Assembly: GCA_037013685.1 (NCBI GenBank)
Contig: CM072895.1
Location: forward strand, 12,126,463 to 12,190,462
Direction of reading: 5' to 3'
Length of the DNA: 64,000 bases
From: Acridotheres tristis
Taxonomy: Eukaryota; Chordata; Aves; Passeriformes; Sturnidae
Each line of letters starts with the position of its first letter. Position 1 is the first letter of the stretch. Positions 40,011 to 52,215 of this stretch are shown here, in pieces. The notes under the pieces are model-generated. The model made no database searches and had not been told where the DNA came from. It worked only from the letters and a program-made list of their open reading frames with translations. Made by a program: the position numbers and the translations under genes.

Positions 40011-43000
40011 GTAACAAATTAAATGGCTTGTAAGATATGCTCTTTAAACAAGGCTCCATTAGTTGAGTGGCACAGTCCTTCTCACCTTGAACTTTTGAAA
40101 TTCAGAATTTTTTACTTATATCCACTTCTAGCTTGTGGTCATGTTAAGCAATAACACAGGCTATATATAACAACAGCAATCTACTTCGATCTTTTTTGAT
40201 TCTCTCCCTCTTGCAGCCCTCCAGGGTGTTGGAGTTCCCACAAGATGATGTATTCCTAGTTAGAATTTAAGTCTAGTGACTGGAAGTTCAAGGTTCACAT
40301 CTGCTCAGAATAATATTCCTGGACTATTGCCTATTAATTATTCTCTTACAAAAGCTTTGCAAGCAAGTATCACGGGTCAGGATGATTTAAACTTCCTTGA
40401 AATTAATCTAATTAATAGATAATTTTACCATTGTACTTTCAAAAAGATGATAAAGTTCAACAATAATGGACTCTACTATGGATTTTTTTATCTATTAATA
40501 TCATTATAGATCAAATTTGGTGATCAAATTAAATCATAGATGGGTATTAAAAACCTTTGATGAAATAGTAATTTTTAAAAATCTCATTCCAGTACTGTTG
40601 TAATGTGCTGCTTAGGAGGAATGAATTAAATGAATCAAACTGATCTTACACATTATTAGACAACAGCATAATTAAAAAAAGGAAAAAAAAATCAAATTTT
40701 GCTATCTTAGTTGTGTCACTGCCTTACCTGGTTTGATTCTAAGAGTAATTGACAGATTTAGAACTACTTTGCATTTTGAATTTGTGCCTTAATGGACTAT
40801 TATTGTATCATTTCTTTCCCTCTGATGCCATTTTTAATGGGCTTTTAGTTCAGCTTATTGAGCAAATAATTTACCCCTATATAATAGAATAACAACACTT
40901 TCCCCTAGTCAGCAGTGTGCTCTGCTTTTGCTGCAGGTGGCAAAGGGAGTCTTTTAAGGTCTTTACTTTTTTCATGGTGCAGACTTGATTCTCTAACTTA
41001 GCTTGTGTACCATGACTGGGCTTGGGGGGTTTTTGCCTCACAGTTGATTTGTCAAAACCTCTCTGGCATTCTTTCCTCCTTGCTCTCTGTGCAGTAAAAT
41101 AGTCCAGCAATTTATAAATTATTTTTCTATGTATTAATATCACATATCTACATCTATCCTGTGTTCGGGGAAGACAGAGAAAACTCAGAGAACTTTAACC
41201 AGTGTAGAGCTTTGCTGTAAGTTTTGGTATTCTTTGGCTCACCAAAGGGAAACACTTTGGGTGTATGAGAGAAGCTGCATTACTTCTTCTCTGAGTGTAC
41301 AATAACAACAAGAAAAGACAGAAGTGAAAGATGAGCAGCAAATATCTTGCTGTACTTACTGTTATTTTATCGCCCCCAGTTTTATGATATCACAAAATCT
41401 CTTTTTCCTTTAAAGGATTGTGTCAGCTGCTGTCTCTTTGAGATGGCAGTATGAGGTTTTTAAGAGATGACAGCTTTAGTGTAGAAAGGCAGAAGGGTGA
41501 AATAAAATGTTTTTAATCCTAGTAGCTTGCTTCATCCTCTGATGCTTTGTGCACTTCTGCTCTTCACTGGACAACATATGACATGGTTGGTACAATCTCA
41601 GTCAAAGTTTGAGAGGCTGAATAATTCAGTGTCAAATTTTCTCTTACTTCTGTTTAAAATCATAGTGAGTGTTCCTCTGTAAAGTGACCTGGCTGTGGCA
41701 GATTTTTGTCATGGTAGAGCCTGGGCACAATGTGTTTCCTTGAGACACTTCCAAATATTGAGTTAAGGCTGACCATTGCAAACTATTTTTAAAGTAGTAC
41801 CTAAGGGCTTAAAAATAGATTGAGATGCTATTTTCAAGACCCATTTCTGTAACTTCCCTGTCAGAAAGTGGAAAGTGCTTTCCAAAAATCTGACCCTGAA
41901 CCCAACAGCTCCTGTTACTCTAGCTGCTGCAGCCTTTTCTGTCCTGCCTGGCGTGACAGAGACCACTTCTGAAAGTTGTTTTGTGAAAGCTTTCTTGGGG
42001 TCATTTCCCTCCTACAACTGATTCCAAATTTAAAGTAACAGAAGACTATATGGATGTTTTGCAATGTTAAAAAAAAAAAGTTTAAAAAAAGTCAATTAGA
42101 CAAGCCCTAGGAAAACAGGATCAAGCAGCCATGGTGCTTGACATACTGACAGCTCATTAGCTAGAAGCAAATGACTTAGGACTCATTATGGGCATGCTGA
42201 TCACTCACCAAATTATCAGTAAACTAAATAAAATTGAACCATGAAATACCTTCAGTCAGGGAAGTTTTGCAGCTGAACACACAGAGCGAGGTCCCTTTTG
42301 AAAGACTGAGTTTACTACCTATGGTCAAGGAGGATGACCTGAAAGCAGAAGAGCAGAGGTTGAGAAGCTGATGTATCTGGAGAATGGGGGACCTACTTTC
42401 TGGAAGATTGAAGAGTTTGGTTTAATTACTTTGCTAAATCCAGTTGAAAGAAGGTGTATCAAAGGTCTGTTTCTGAGAATGGACAGGACCAATTAGATAC
42501 ATTAAATGCAGTCTGTTGTTCAGAAAAGTGCTTTTAATTTGTTCGTTTAAATTAGTAGTTTCTAGGTAAATACTTCCAAAAAGGTGGTGCCCGCAGTAAC
42601 CCCCTAAAGCACCTTCTTTCACTGCAGTGTTGTAAACTTACAGCTGTGCTTCTTGTCGCAGGGGGCACTTTGCATGGCCCAAGTGGAACAGTACTTTCTT
42701 AATACAACTCCAATCAGAACATCTGGATCTCAATACCAAAGTGTTAAAACAACTAACAGGGCTGCTGACCATTACAGCAACCACAGGAGAGAAACCAAAC
42801 AACTACAGGGAAAGGGGACACATCCACCTGCTGCTCTGCAAAGGACTCTGTTTCCTGAAAGAGAAAGGCTATTTAGTAGGATAAAAATAATTACTATGAG
42901 GTGAAAGATCTAGTCAGCTAGACAGAGGACTATGTATAAATGAAGAATAGTTAAGTACAAGATTCTTAAAAACAGTTATGAAAGGAGAAACTGACGGGGA

Positions 43001-43843
43001 GGTTTGACTTAAATGGGAAGTTGGGGCATAACTGCAAAAAAGGGATTAAAGAATTAAATATTGCAGTTCCTTAAGGTAAGTAAAAGAGGAAAATTTGACA
43101 ACAACAGTATTATGGGGTAGTAAGAAGCTGCTGAAGTAGAGTCACTATCTGGCAAAATAGGGAGTACCGTGTGACTTTTTGGAGGATTAGAGTAACCAAG
43201 CATAGTCAGAGAATATAAAATTAGATGTTGTGGTACTCAGTGAGGTAGTAGCTTTCAGACAAAAGGAAATGGAGTAAGGCTAAAATTTGACCAGTGACAT
43301 TTGTGGTGAATGCTGAATAACTGAGAATGAGAAATTGAAAATATCAGGATTTAATGTCTTGAGCATTAAAATCTGAAGTTGGATCTCTCAGGCATTAACT
43401 TGTGGGAGTCCCAACAGACCTAAGGTTTCAACCAATTAAATCTATTTTTCACCACTCTGGGATTAGTTACATGTGCAGAAGCAAGGAAAGTGTAGATAAA
43501 TATTCTGATAACTCACATTCTGTTTTTGATTTAATAAAAAAAGTACCAAAAAATCTAACAAAAAAGGGCATCATTAATTTTGGCACCTGAAATCAAATTA
43601 TAAATGATCAGCTGATTAGTAATGTGCATTTTGTTCTTTTAACTTCTTCAGTAATGTGTGAATGTCACATTATATAACACTGAAAATGAATAAACCTGGA
43701 AATTAAATATGTTAGGATGCATCTTTGTGTTCCTCCCCTGACTGGTGGACAATTTGTCTCATTAATCTGTATAGTGGTGTTAATTTAAACAAACAGCATT
43801 ATTTGTTGAGATTTATGGCTAGAAGACTTAGAGGTTCACTGAG

Positions 43844-43885
43844 AAAATCTTATGCTTTATTTATAAAATCTTATGTTTTATTTTC
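43844..43885. repeat. 21-bp tandem duplication
   Basis: AAAATCTTATGCTTTATTT and AAAATCTTATGTTTTATTT lie head to tail with a 21-bp period and few differences. It looks like a recent local slippage or duplication event. Confidence 0.8.
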
Positions 43886-46800
43886 AGAGCACTGGGATAG
43901 ATTTTATGACTTCTAGTGACTGGAACATATAATAAACTCTCATAGCTTGTAATGACTGTACAAACTACTACAGACCCAAGTATTCTGACAGAGAATGTGG
44001 GCACAATGAAAGATGGTCAGTAACGTGTGGCCCCAGGGCAGTGGGGTGTTGTGTCCTGTGCAAATCCCTCCTTGTGTTGGTAACTGCTGCCTAAGCAGCA
44101 CTGGGGTAAAGGTTGAGACAAAAACTGATAAAAGTGAAGACTTTTGAGAGGAAAAATTGGAAACAATAAATACAGTAAATGTAAGAGTAGCATTCCTGCA
44201 TTCATTATACATTCTTTTTGAATATCGTAGATGTTGAAGTATCTAGGGTCTATTTTTAGAAGTAATGGAGTATGATTCTGGTTATAACTGAACTTTAGGA
44301 AAACTCACCTTTGCCTAATACTTCCAAAGGGTCCTGGGGCACATTATTTAATCTCACCAGTGTCTCTGACAGCTTCCCTGCTGGAAAGGAAAGAAACCCT
44401 TCTGTAACCTCTGGGACACTGTGATGAGTTCATTAAAGTTTTGGTGGCCATATTCTACTGCTTTAGACTAGGTTGGTGTTTAAGATAATTGAAAATAGAT
44501 GGTCTCAGGGCTGTTAGTGTGTGGGAGATTAATATCCTACAGAAGGGTTGTGGGCAGAACCAGCTTCCTGCACCAACTGCAAAAATGGAGATGAGAACTT
44601 GTTCATATCCAGGACGAGGCTTGCACAGCTGGCACCTGAGGAAGTTCCCCGTGGCTGTGAGCTGCAGACGTGCAGTGTTGGGTCCCACACATGTCAGCAA
44701 GAACATTCACAAGCTGAGTTTGGTGACACCAGACTTGGCTCAAGTGGGAGTTGAGGGATCTTGAGTTTGCAAATTCAGTAAACCATACAAAGGCTCTGGG
44801 AAAGAATTTTTTAAAATTATATTTTTCTTACTGTTCCTGTTCAAATTTATTTGTGCTTCTTGCTTTCTCTTGCTTATTTAATCAATTAGAGATATCTTTA
44901 TATGAAGGAGGGATAGAATTCCACAGTTGGCTTTGTTCAGTGCAAGTAGCTGGATATGCTGACATAGAATCAAGTACCTGCATGGTAGGTTGTTTTACAC
45001 AAAAATTAAACTCAATTTGAATGTTTTGGGGGTTTGTTCTGCTTTTGTTTGTTTCTTGCATGCGAATGAGTAGAATGTGGATGCAGGGAACCAGGGGTTT
45101 GAGATAATTTCTGACTCATTACAACCTCTCTATGTTTGATGGACTGAAGGATGGAAAACTGATAGGTGCCCAAATGTGTTGCATTTCTTTCATCAAAATG
45201 TTCTAGATCAGCTCTGATAGAGTAGCTAGTAGTGGTTTCTTTTAAGTTTAAGAAAGCCACAAATAGGATATATTTGCATTTCCACATGTAGCATTTTTAG
45301 TTTTTAATATAGAATTGTGTCCAAATGTGTTTTTCTCTAAGCCTTATTAGACAGAGATTGATAATCTTCTGTATGAATTTTTCATGGAGTTTTTCTTGTG
45401 CATATGCTGGTTCAGTGATGCATTTTCATATGAAACACATAAAGCTTTTTTAAGCAAAAATAAAACCATAGAAAATCCAAACCAGTTCAATTACACTTGC
45501 AGATTAAAATAAAGCTGTAATATATATCTATTGTATTGAAATGCTAACTCTATGAATTTTTGATCTGCTTTAAAAATGTAAAACTTGGATTTTATTAGAT
45601 TAGCTGTGGAGTAATCTACACTGAATAAATCTGTCTTCTTTTCATGTGATTTGTCAGTGTTTGTAGTGGGTTTGTACACACAGCTTTCACCATTATTTTC
45701 CAGGCAATAAACGCAGCCATGCAGAAAAGCCACCCATAAATGTCAGAAAACAGAGATATTTTGTTGCATTCCAAGGGCTTTGAAGGTCAAGTTCAATTCA
45801 GTTAGCTCACCCAGTGTGAGAGGAACGTGATACAATGATGGAATGTGTGTTTGGGTAGGATATATATGTTACTGTCCCTGTACTATTCTATCAGGATAAC
45901 AGATCAGTGAGAGATTAAACTTTACTGCTTGGAAGGATTTCTTTTGGAAAACTATCAATTTTTATGATTTTCTTTAGTTCCTATTGAGATGCTGTGCAGA
46001 AATAATGAATCCAAAGAATTTACAGCTTTTATCACAATGGAGATTGACTCCTGATTGTGGCTTTTGGGTGCTATTCCACTGCAGGTATCCCATTCAGCTG
46101 CATGTATTCACAAAATAAGTCTCAGATCATAGATTTTATTGTAAACATGAAATTGTATTTTGCCTCCTTCTGATGAAAAGAGGTTTGTATAAAACCGGTT
46201 TCCTAATTCCTAGAAGTGAAAGGTCAGCACAAAAGGCGAAGTTTTCCCATTCCAAGAAGTCTGTTCTGCAAAGTCCCACTGCAGCTCAGTGCTTTGTGGT
46301 TACCTTACCCTGCCATGAACCACTTTTTTTCTTTCTTTTTATAAAGAGAAGACATGATCAATAAAGCTCATAATTAAGTTGAAGGCACTACCTTGATCAG
46401 TGCTTTTATTGAGTGTCAGTGCCCTGATTTAGGAGCTCCCCAATGAACAGAGGGATATGTCATCAGCTGCTTGAGCAGTATGGGAGCAGTCGCTGTGTTT
46501 TGTAACTGCAATGCTGCATGTTCTTTGCTATCTGGAGTCTCCTTTGAGGTGGCTTCTGATAACCTCTTGCTTATGTTATCCAAGGATGAATAATGAACAG
46601 AGTCCTACCTGTAGAAGGAATACAATTGTATTAAATGGGCAAGAAATTTTGTTTAAGTTCCTGCTGCTTTGCAACATCTTCCCATGATGGTATGAGCAGA
46701 AGTAAATAAAGATCACATCAGTGAAAGAAATATCTCTGCCAATAAATGTACAGGTCACTTGCCCCTATGTGTTGGTACTGACACTGCATTGCTCAGTGCA

Positions 46801-47240
46801 GGCTGTCCGAAAAAAAGATTTAAAATGTCGGCCTGCCTCCTATTTTTCATTGGGATCATAAAATAGTTGGATGTGCTGCTAGGAACTTACAGTGTTTAAT
46901 GCAGTTGCTGTGCATCCTAAATGAAAAGCTCTCTTCCATAGTGCTGTGATAATAATATGATCGTTAATGTTTCCAATAAAAGTGCCTGGCTGGGTTCTGC
47001 ATGCCTTCATCCAAACACACCCTCTAAATCCCCTCCCTTTTCCATGTGGTCCTATGGCATATTGCTGTTGTGCTGGAACATGCACTCCTTAGAATGGATC
47101 CTAATGTGACCATCCCAGCAAATCCCCCATCCTCCACGTGCCTCCGTTTGCTCAAAGATTGGGTGCCCTGAAGGTCTGTAAGGCACAGGAATAGTTTAAA
47201 GTCTCTCTTCAGTGAGGATTCTGCCATGCTAGTGTCCTGA

Positions 47241-47293
47241 TTTTGGTTGGTTTTTTGTTTGGTTTTTTTTTTTGTTTTGTTTTGTTTTTGTTT
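47241..47293. repeat. T/G-rich low-complexity tract
   Basis: The tract contains TTTTGGTTGG, T11 at 47263-47273 and several GTTTT units. It is simple sequence with no attached element body. Confidence 0.85.
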
Positions 47294-50200
47294 CCCCAAC
47301 CCCTTTTTCTAAGCTTCCAATCAAGAAAACAGTATACAGAAAAGAACAAGAATTAAGCTGGGAGGGTATTTTTTTCCCCCTCACTAAAAGTAGCATGCTC
47401 CCAGCTATATGGCAGAAAATTTCAAATTCCCATTACAAAATAGCTGATCTCAGCTGAGACTTCTCTGTAATTAGGTCGTGCTTTTTATTGGCTATAAATG
47501 GTTAAGCCTGTTGGAATGGTACTCAACGTGCCAGAAGCAGACAATGCTTGGAGGCATTGAATAATACATTTTGCTTTCCTGATGACGTGTGTGGCAGTTA
47601 TGTATGGATGAAATAGGCTGGAACAAGTTTATCCCAAGTAAACAGGAGATTTCCATGTCTGATGGAAAACAGACAAATTGCCAAAAGAATTTAGAGCCCA
47701 AGTTTTCCTTGCTCTTTGTAAAAATCCATCCATAGAGGCTGCTCTTGCCTCCTGCCAATCCAGGACATCATTCCTACAGCTGTGTTGGAGAGTCTCTTGG
47801 TCAAATGTAAAAGGGAAAAAAAGAAAAAGGCAAAAAAGAGAAGAGACTACAAAAGATCTCCTGCAGCCTGGCTGAAGTGCATCATCTCTGCTTAGGAACA
47901 GCTTCTTTCTAATTCACAGTTCTTTTTTTAAAGAAGACCAGTGTGTAAGAACTTATTTTTCTCCGTTCTAAACTTGGACCTTTGCCTGGTGAAGGAGCTG
48001 TCTATCACTTGAATATTTTTATGTTTCAGAGCAAAGCCAGCCTTTCATTCAGCCCGACCTTAAAGAGCCCATATGGCTCCTGACACTAAACCAGGTTTGC
48101 ATCCCTGCCTCTGGAACAAAGCATTCACCTGCACTGTGTTAGGGTGCCCTGGCTGCCTGAGGATGCAAGACTAAAATCAGTAATGATCCTCTGCTTCTGT
48201 TTTTCTTTTTGTGCTTATGAACAGCAGGTGAATTGCACAGACAGGCAGAGAGAGCATCCAGAGGAACTTTCCAAAAGTGCTGTCCTCCCAAAGAATAGTG
48301 TGGGATGAAGCTGATGTGAAGGGTCCTGCCAAGGAACAGGCAGGGCAAGATCTCCTTTGTCTTCCAGTGTTAAAAGGCTTTTAGAAGGAAACAGAGGCAT
48401 GGTGTCAATTTTTTGTTAATTTCAAGTCCAGCGTGGCAGTCAGGGATCTTTACAGAAGAAAATTCAATGGAGAAAGTCTGGGCTTGTCCAGATGGTGGTA
48501 GGCAATTACAATTCATTTGTGTGAATTTCTGGTTATGCAGTTTTTTCTCTGTAGCATAAACTTTCCCCACAGGCAGAAGTGAGCTGCAGGCAAGTGAAGG
48601 TTTCCAGCAAAAGGCATTTTCTTCACAGATGTGCAGCCTGAGAATATGGGGTTGTTACAACATTTTATTTACTTTCATTTCTTCTGCCTCTGGGCTGCTG
48701 TCAAGTGTTTAATTTTATTTGTCTGATTATTTTCTTTCTTATCTAGAAGTTAGTACTTCCAGAGGTTACATCCCAGTGTAGTATTTACTAAACATATAGG
48801 TATGTGATTAACATCCATTCCTCCTGCTGCATACCAATCATACTAATGATTTTACTGCTGCAAGCAAAAATTGAATTTATCTTACTATCACTTTAGAAGC
48901 CATCACATTACCTTTCCTGTGAGTTTTTGAAACAAGAAATTAATATTTCTGGTATTTCATGCAAAATAGTAAAGAAATGTAAAAAGACTTTTAATAACTA
49001 CATCTTTTTTTTTCAGATATAAAGATCTGCTGACTAGCAGTCTGCTGGTATTTTATTGTCTTCGAATAATCTTTCTTGATGTATTTGAGGGGCTTTTTAT
49101 TGTTGTTTTTCTACTGGTTTATACATTTTTAGTCTATTTCTGGTTGAAAGAATTAACTTTTTGAAAGGGTTTCTCATGAAAATGTTGGCAGCTATAGAGT
49201 GCCTTTCAGAATGTTTGTGAAAATCACTCAGTTAAGATTCAGTCTTAGGATGTTGCTGATCATGAATCTTTATAAATTTCTATAGAGGAGAAAGAGACGT
49301 CATCTAAGTGAGGTGTATCTGGCAGGATAAGAGTTAATACTCACATATGGGTGGTTCTTTTTCTTTGAACTTTTCTCAGCAGGTGAAAAATAGCTACAAT
49401 CAGGTACTACTTCAATAAGTAGTAACAACCAACTGCCAGGTTGAAAGATCACAAATTCTTGTACCAGCAGTTCTATTATAGGGAAGCGTATGTCAGCCTG
49501 TGTGTGTCAGAAAGCTTGCCAAGGTATTGATAAGAAGAGCTGGGCAATAATCCAGCAGCAGAAAAAAAAAAATCACCATTTGAGAGCTGTACTGCAGAGG
49601 CTTTTCTTTTTTTTTTTCCCTTTCTAATTCTACTTTATCATGCAGAGACTACATTAGTGTTTATATAATATGCATCTGCATCTACTTATGAAGTTCACCC
49701 TAGGTTGTGAAGGACATCAGCGAATCAGTAACTGGAGTTTTAGATTAAATATTCTTAACAGATCTTATAGAATGAAAAATCAACAACCTTATTTAAAGTG
49801 TGCTTTGCTGCCATGGGGATTTTATGGGGATAGATCTTTAAAATTACTGGACAGCTTTCAGCTGCAGTATAAAATCAAGTAGAAGACTAGCCAAAGGCAT
49901 GCCTTGCTCAGAAGTTTACGTTGCTTTGGTGGAAGTGTGACCTTGTGGTGTGTGAGGCTGGGGCTCTGCTAATGATGTGTTTGTGCCTGGTGGAGTGGGG
50001 CTGTTTGCATAGGGAACCCTGGGCCAGGACTAGACTGCTGGAGCAAGTAGATTCAGCTTTGAGTAAGCATGAAATGAATAGCAAGAACTGTAGGATATGG
50101 GGAGCTCAAAGTGCTGGAAAGCCTGAAGGGATAAGAATATCTCCAGTCAAATAAATGCTCCTTCCTATCAGGCTTTGAGTTTAGGGCAAGATAGAATAGT

Positions 50201-51061
50201 GACACAAAATAATTCCTGAAATCTGGCAGTGCTTTGCAATTCGAAGGGCTCAGAATCACTGGGGCTTTTCAAATGTGGTAGCTTCTTGTGCATGATAGCA
50301 TATGGAAGGTCTTCAAAATACTTCAGTAATTACTCCTTGAAACTTGGAAGTTCTTCACCTTACATAATTTCATATTATTACCTAAATAAGTGTGCTCTTT
50401 CTGATGGGAATGCTGTGTGTAATAAAGTTGTGCAGTTACCTGAGACTAATAAAAGGGGTTTACATATAGGAGGATTATCTCTTATATAAGATTTTTAATA
50501 CAGACTGCTGCTGTTACATCAGTTATTTGGACTGTGCTGATTACTGTTTTGTTCATTGCTCAGGTCTTACCCCAGTAAGCCTGAACCCACTCTACACAGT
50601 TTTGGCTTTAATGAAAGAAATGGTTGAATATGTTGAGCTGCTGTGAACCTAGACACACCACCTGTGAATTGTGAATCATCATAAAAACTGAATTATGTAA
50701 CAAGTTTTTAACAAATAACAACAACATAAGAGGTACAACGAGCTGTGTTTTGAGAGCCCTTGAGCTGTCTTAGCCATAGAAAAGGCCAGAGCTCCTGCAG
50801 AGAAGGCGTGCAAGAAGTAATGTGTCTGCTATTCATGCCTGCTTAAACACCACAATCCTCAAACACAGTCCTGATTCAGGGTACCTTCTTATGAGAAACA
50901 CTTCTCAGGATAAAACTCACATGTTTCTTTCATTGTAACCACCTATTTTTAGGTACGCTGCATTTCCTGCGTTATTTCTTCATCACCGAACTTCATTTTT
51001 GCTTTATTTCTCAGCTTCATGGCTGCTTACATTCCAGTTTAGCAAAGATGTCCTTTTCCAG

Positions 51062-51081
51062 AAAAAAGAAAAAAAAAAAAA
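51062..51081. repeat. Poly-A run (A6-G-A13)
   Basis: This is a low-complexity A tract without an upstream AATAAA at tail-like spacing. Confidence 0.85.
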
Positions 51082-52073
51082 GATGTTGCTTTAATCTTAA
51101 TCTGGTTTTTGAACACAAGCCAGATTTTATTGGTGATATAACTCCTACCAGCTTTGTTCTTCTCTCCTCCTGAGAGGGAAACACTAACAGCAATCTCCTG
51201 TGGAGTCTTTGAACCATGTTCAGATTAACTTTCACTTCTAGAAGAGAAGAAAGTAAATCTTCAGCTACTGATTTTATGCAAATTATGTTTGACACATGAC
51301 TATTTCTAGGAAGATCTTTGCTATATAGTCTTACTCTCTTTGAAAACTTCTAGGACCCCTGCTTGACTATCTCTTCAGCAGTCTTGTTTCAGGACAAAAG
51401 AAATAGCGGGAAGGCATGTTTTTTTCAGTACCAGTGAAATCAGTAAGGTATACTGAACTAGAGTGCTGAAAGAATTTCATTTAATGCTCTGTTGTAATAG
51501 AAAGTAGCTTTAAAATGGGATGCTCAAGACTATAAAAGAGAAAATTAAATAAAACTATTTTTTACATATAGTGGTCTACACAATGAAACAAATTCAGTAA
51601 GTGTAGCCATTATTGTTTTCAATTGCTGTTATACTTGAATAAAAACTGCAACCCTGCATCAGTCCTATAATGAAAGTAGTATGATGTGCAGAGATATTAA
51701 AAAGGTGATTGAGTTACTCACTGTGCCCATAAAGGTAGGTATTGTGAGAATAATACAATATTACTGCATATTGTGTCATCTAAGAGACCCAAAGCCCTCA
51801 CATAAGTCTTTGCCTTTCATTTGTCCTTCCAAGCTCAGTGCTGCCATGCATCTATAAAATAAAAGAAAGAATGAATACTGAAGAAAATCAATTTATGAAA
51901 AAAGACTTATTTGCAATTACTGTTTGGGGCATGGTTTCTAGGGTTCTTTGCTGGAATCCTCCATAATATCAACTTTGTCTTTTAACAAATTCAGGCAGTT
52001 ACTTGTGATAGAGACAATAAGCCTGAAAAAGAAAATAGTTCTAGAATGAAAGTTTAGGAGTTGAGTAAAAATC

Positions 52074-52215
52074 ATCTTCTGTTGAGCTCTTTGTGATCTT
52101 AGGGAAGTTGATTTCAACCTCAGTTTATGCACCTGTGAAATGGGTTTTTACTGTGAAACTCACTAGGATGGGGATTTATTCCTGCTTGTGAAGTGGTTTG
52201 ATGGTCTCTGCCATA
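52074..52215 (+). mobile_element. MIR (CORE-SINE) fossil
   Basis: TTGTGATCTTAGGGAAGTTG, then CAACCTCAGTTTATGCACCT and GTGAAATGGG follow the MIR consensus phrases TGTGACCTTGGGCAAGTTAC, AACCTC...CCTCAGTTTCCTCATCT and GTAAAATGGG in the correct order and spacing. Further right, CACTAGGATG and TGAAGTGGTTTGATGGTCTC may correspond to the later MIR part (TGTAAAGCGCTTTGAGATCC-like). MIR copies are known but rare in bird genomes. Confidence 0.6.

Larger units (their letters stand above)
38776..52073. other. Intronic sequence, no gene seen
   Basis: This is largely unique sequence. It contains a MIR-like fossil at 39964, AT-rich DNA at about 40370-40690 with a repeated GATCAAATT, a 21-bp tandem duplication at 43844, and a GC-richer patch at 44560-44760. 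It also contains a T/G-rich run at 47241 and a palindromic E-box stretch at 47400-47680. No exon is supported. Confidence 0.5.

Noticed and set aside
44489..44764. Overlapping open frames of 68-91 codons in a GC-richer patch
   Set aside because: There is no recognisable domain, no good splice sites, and a competing frame on the other strand. The GC content explains the openness.
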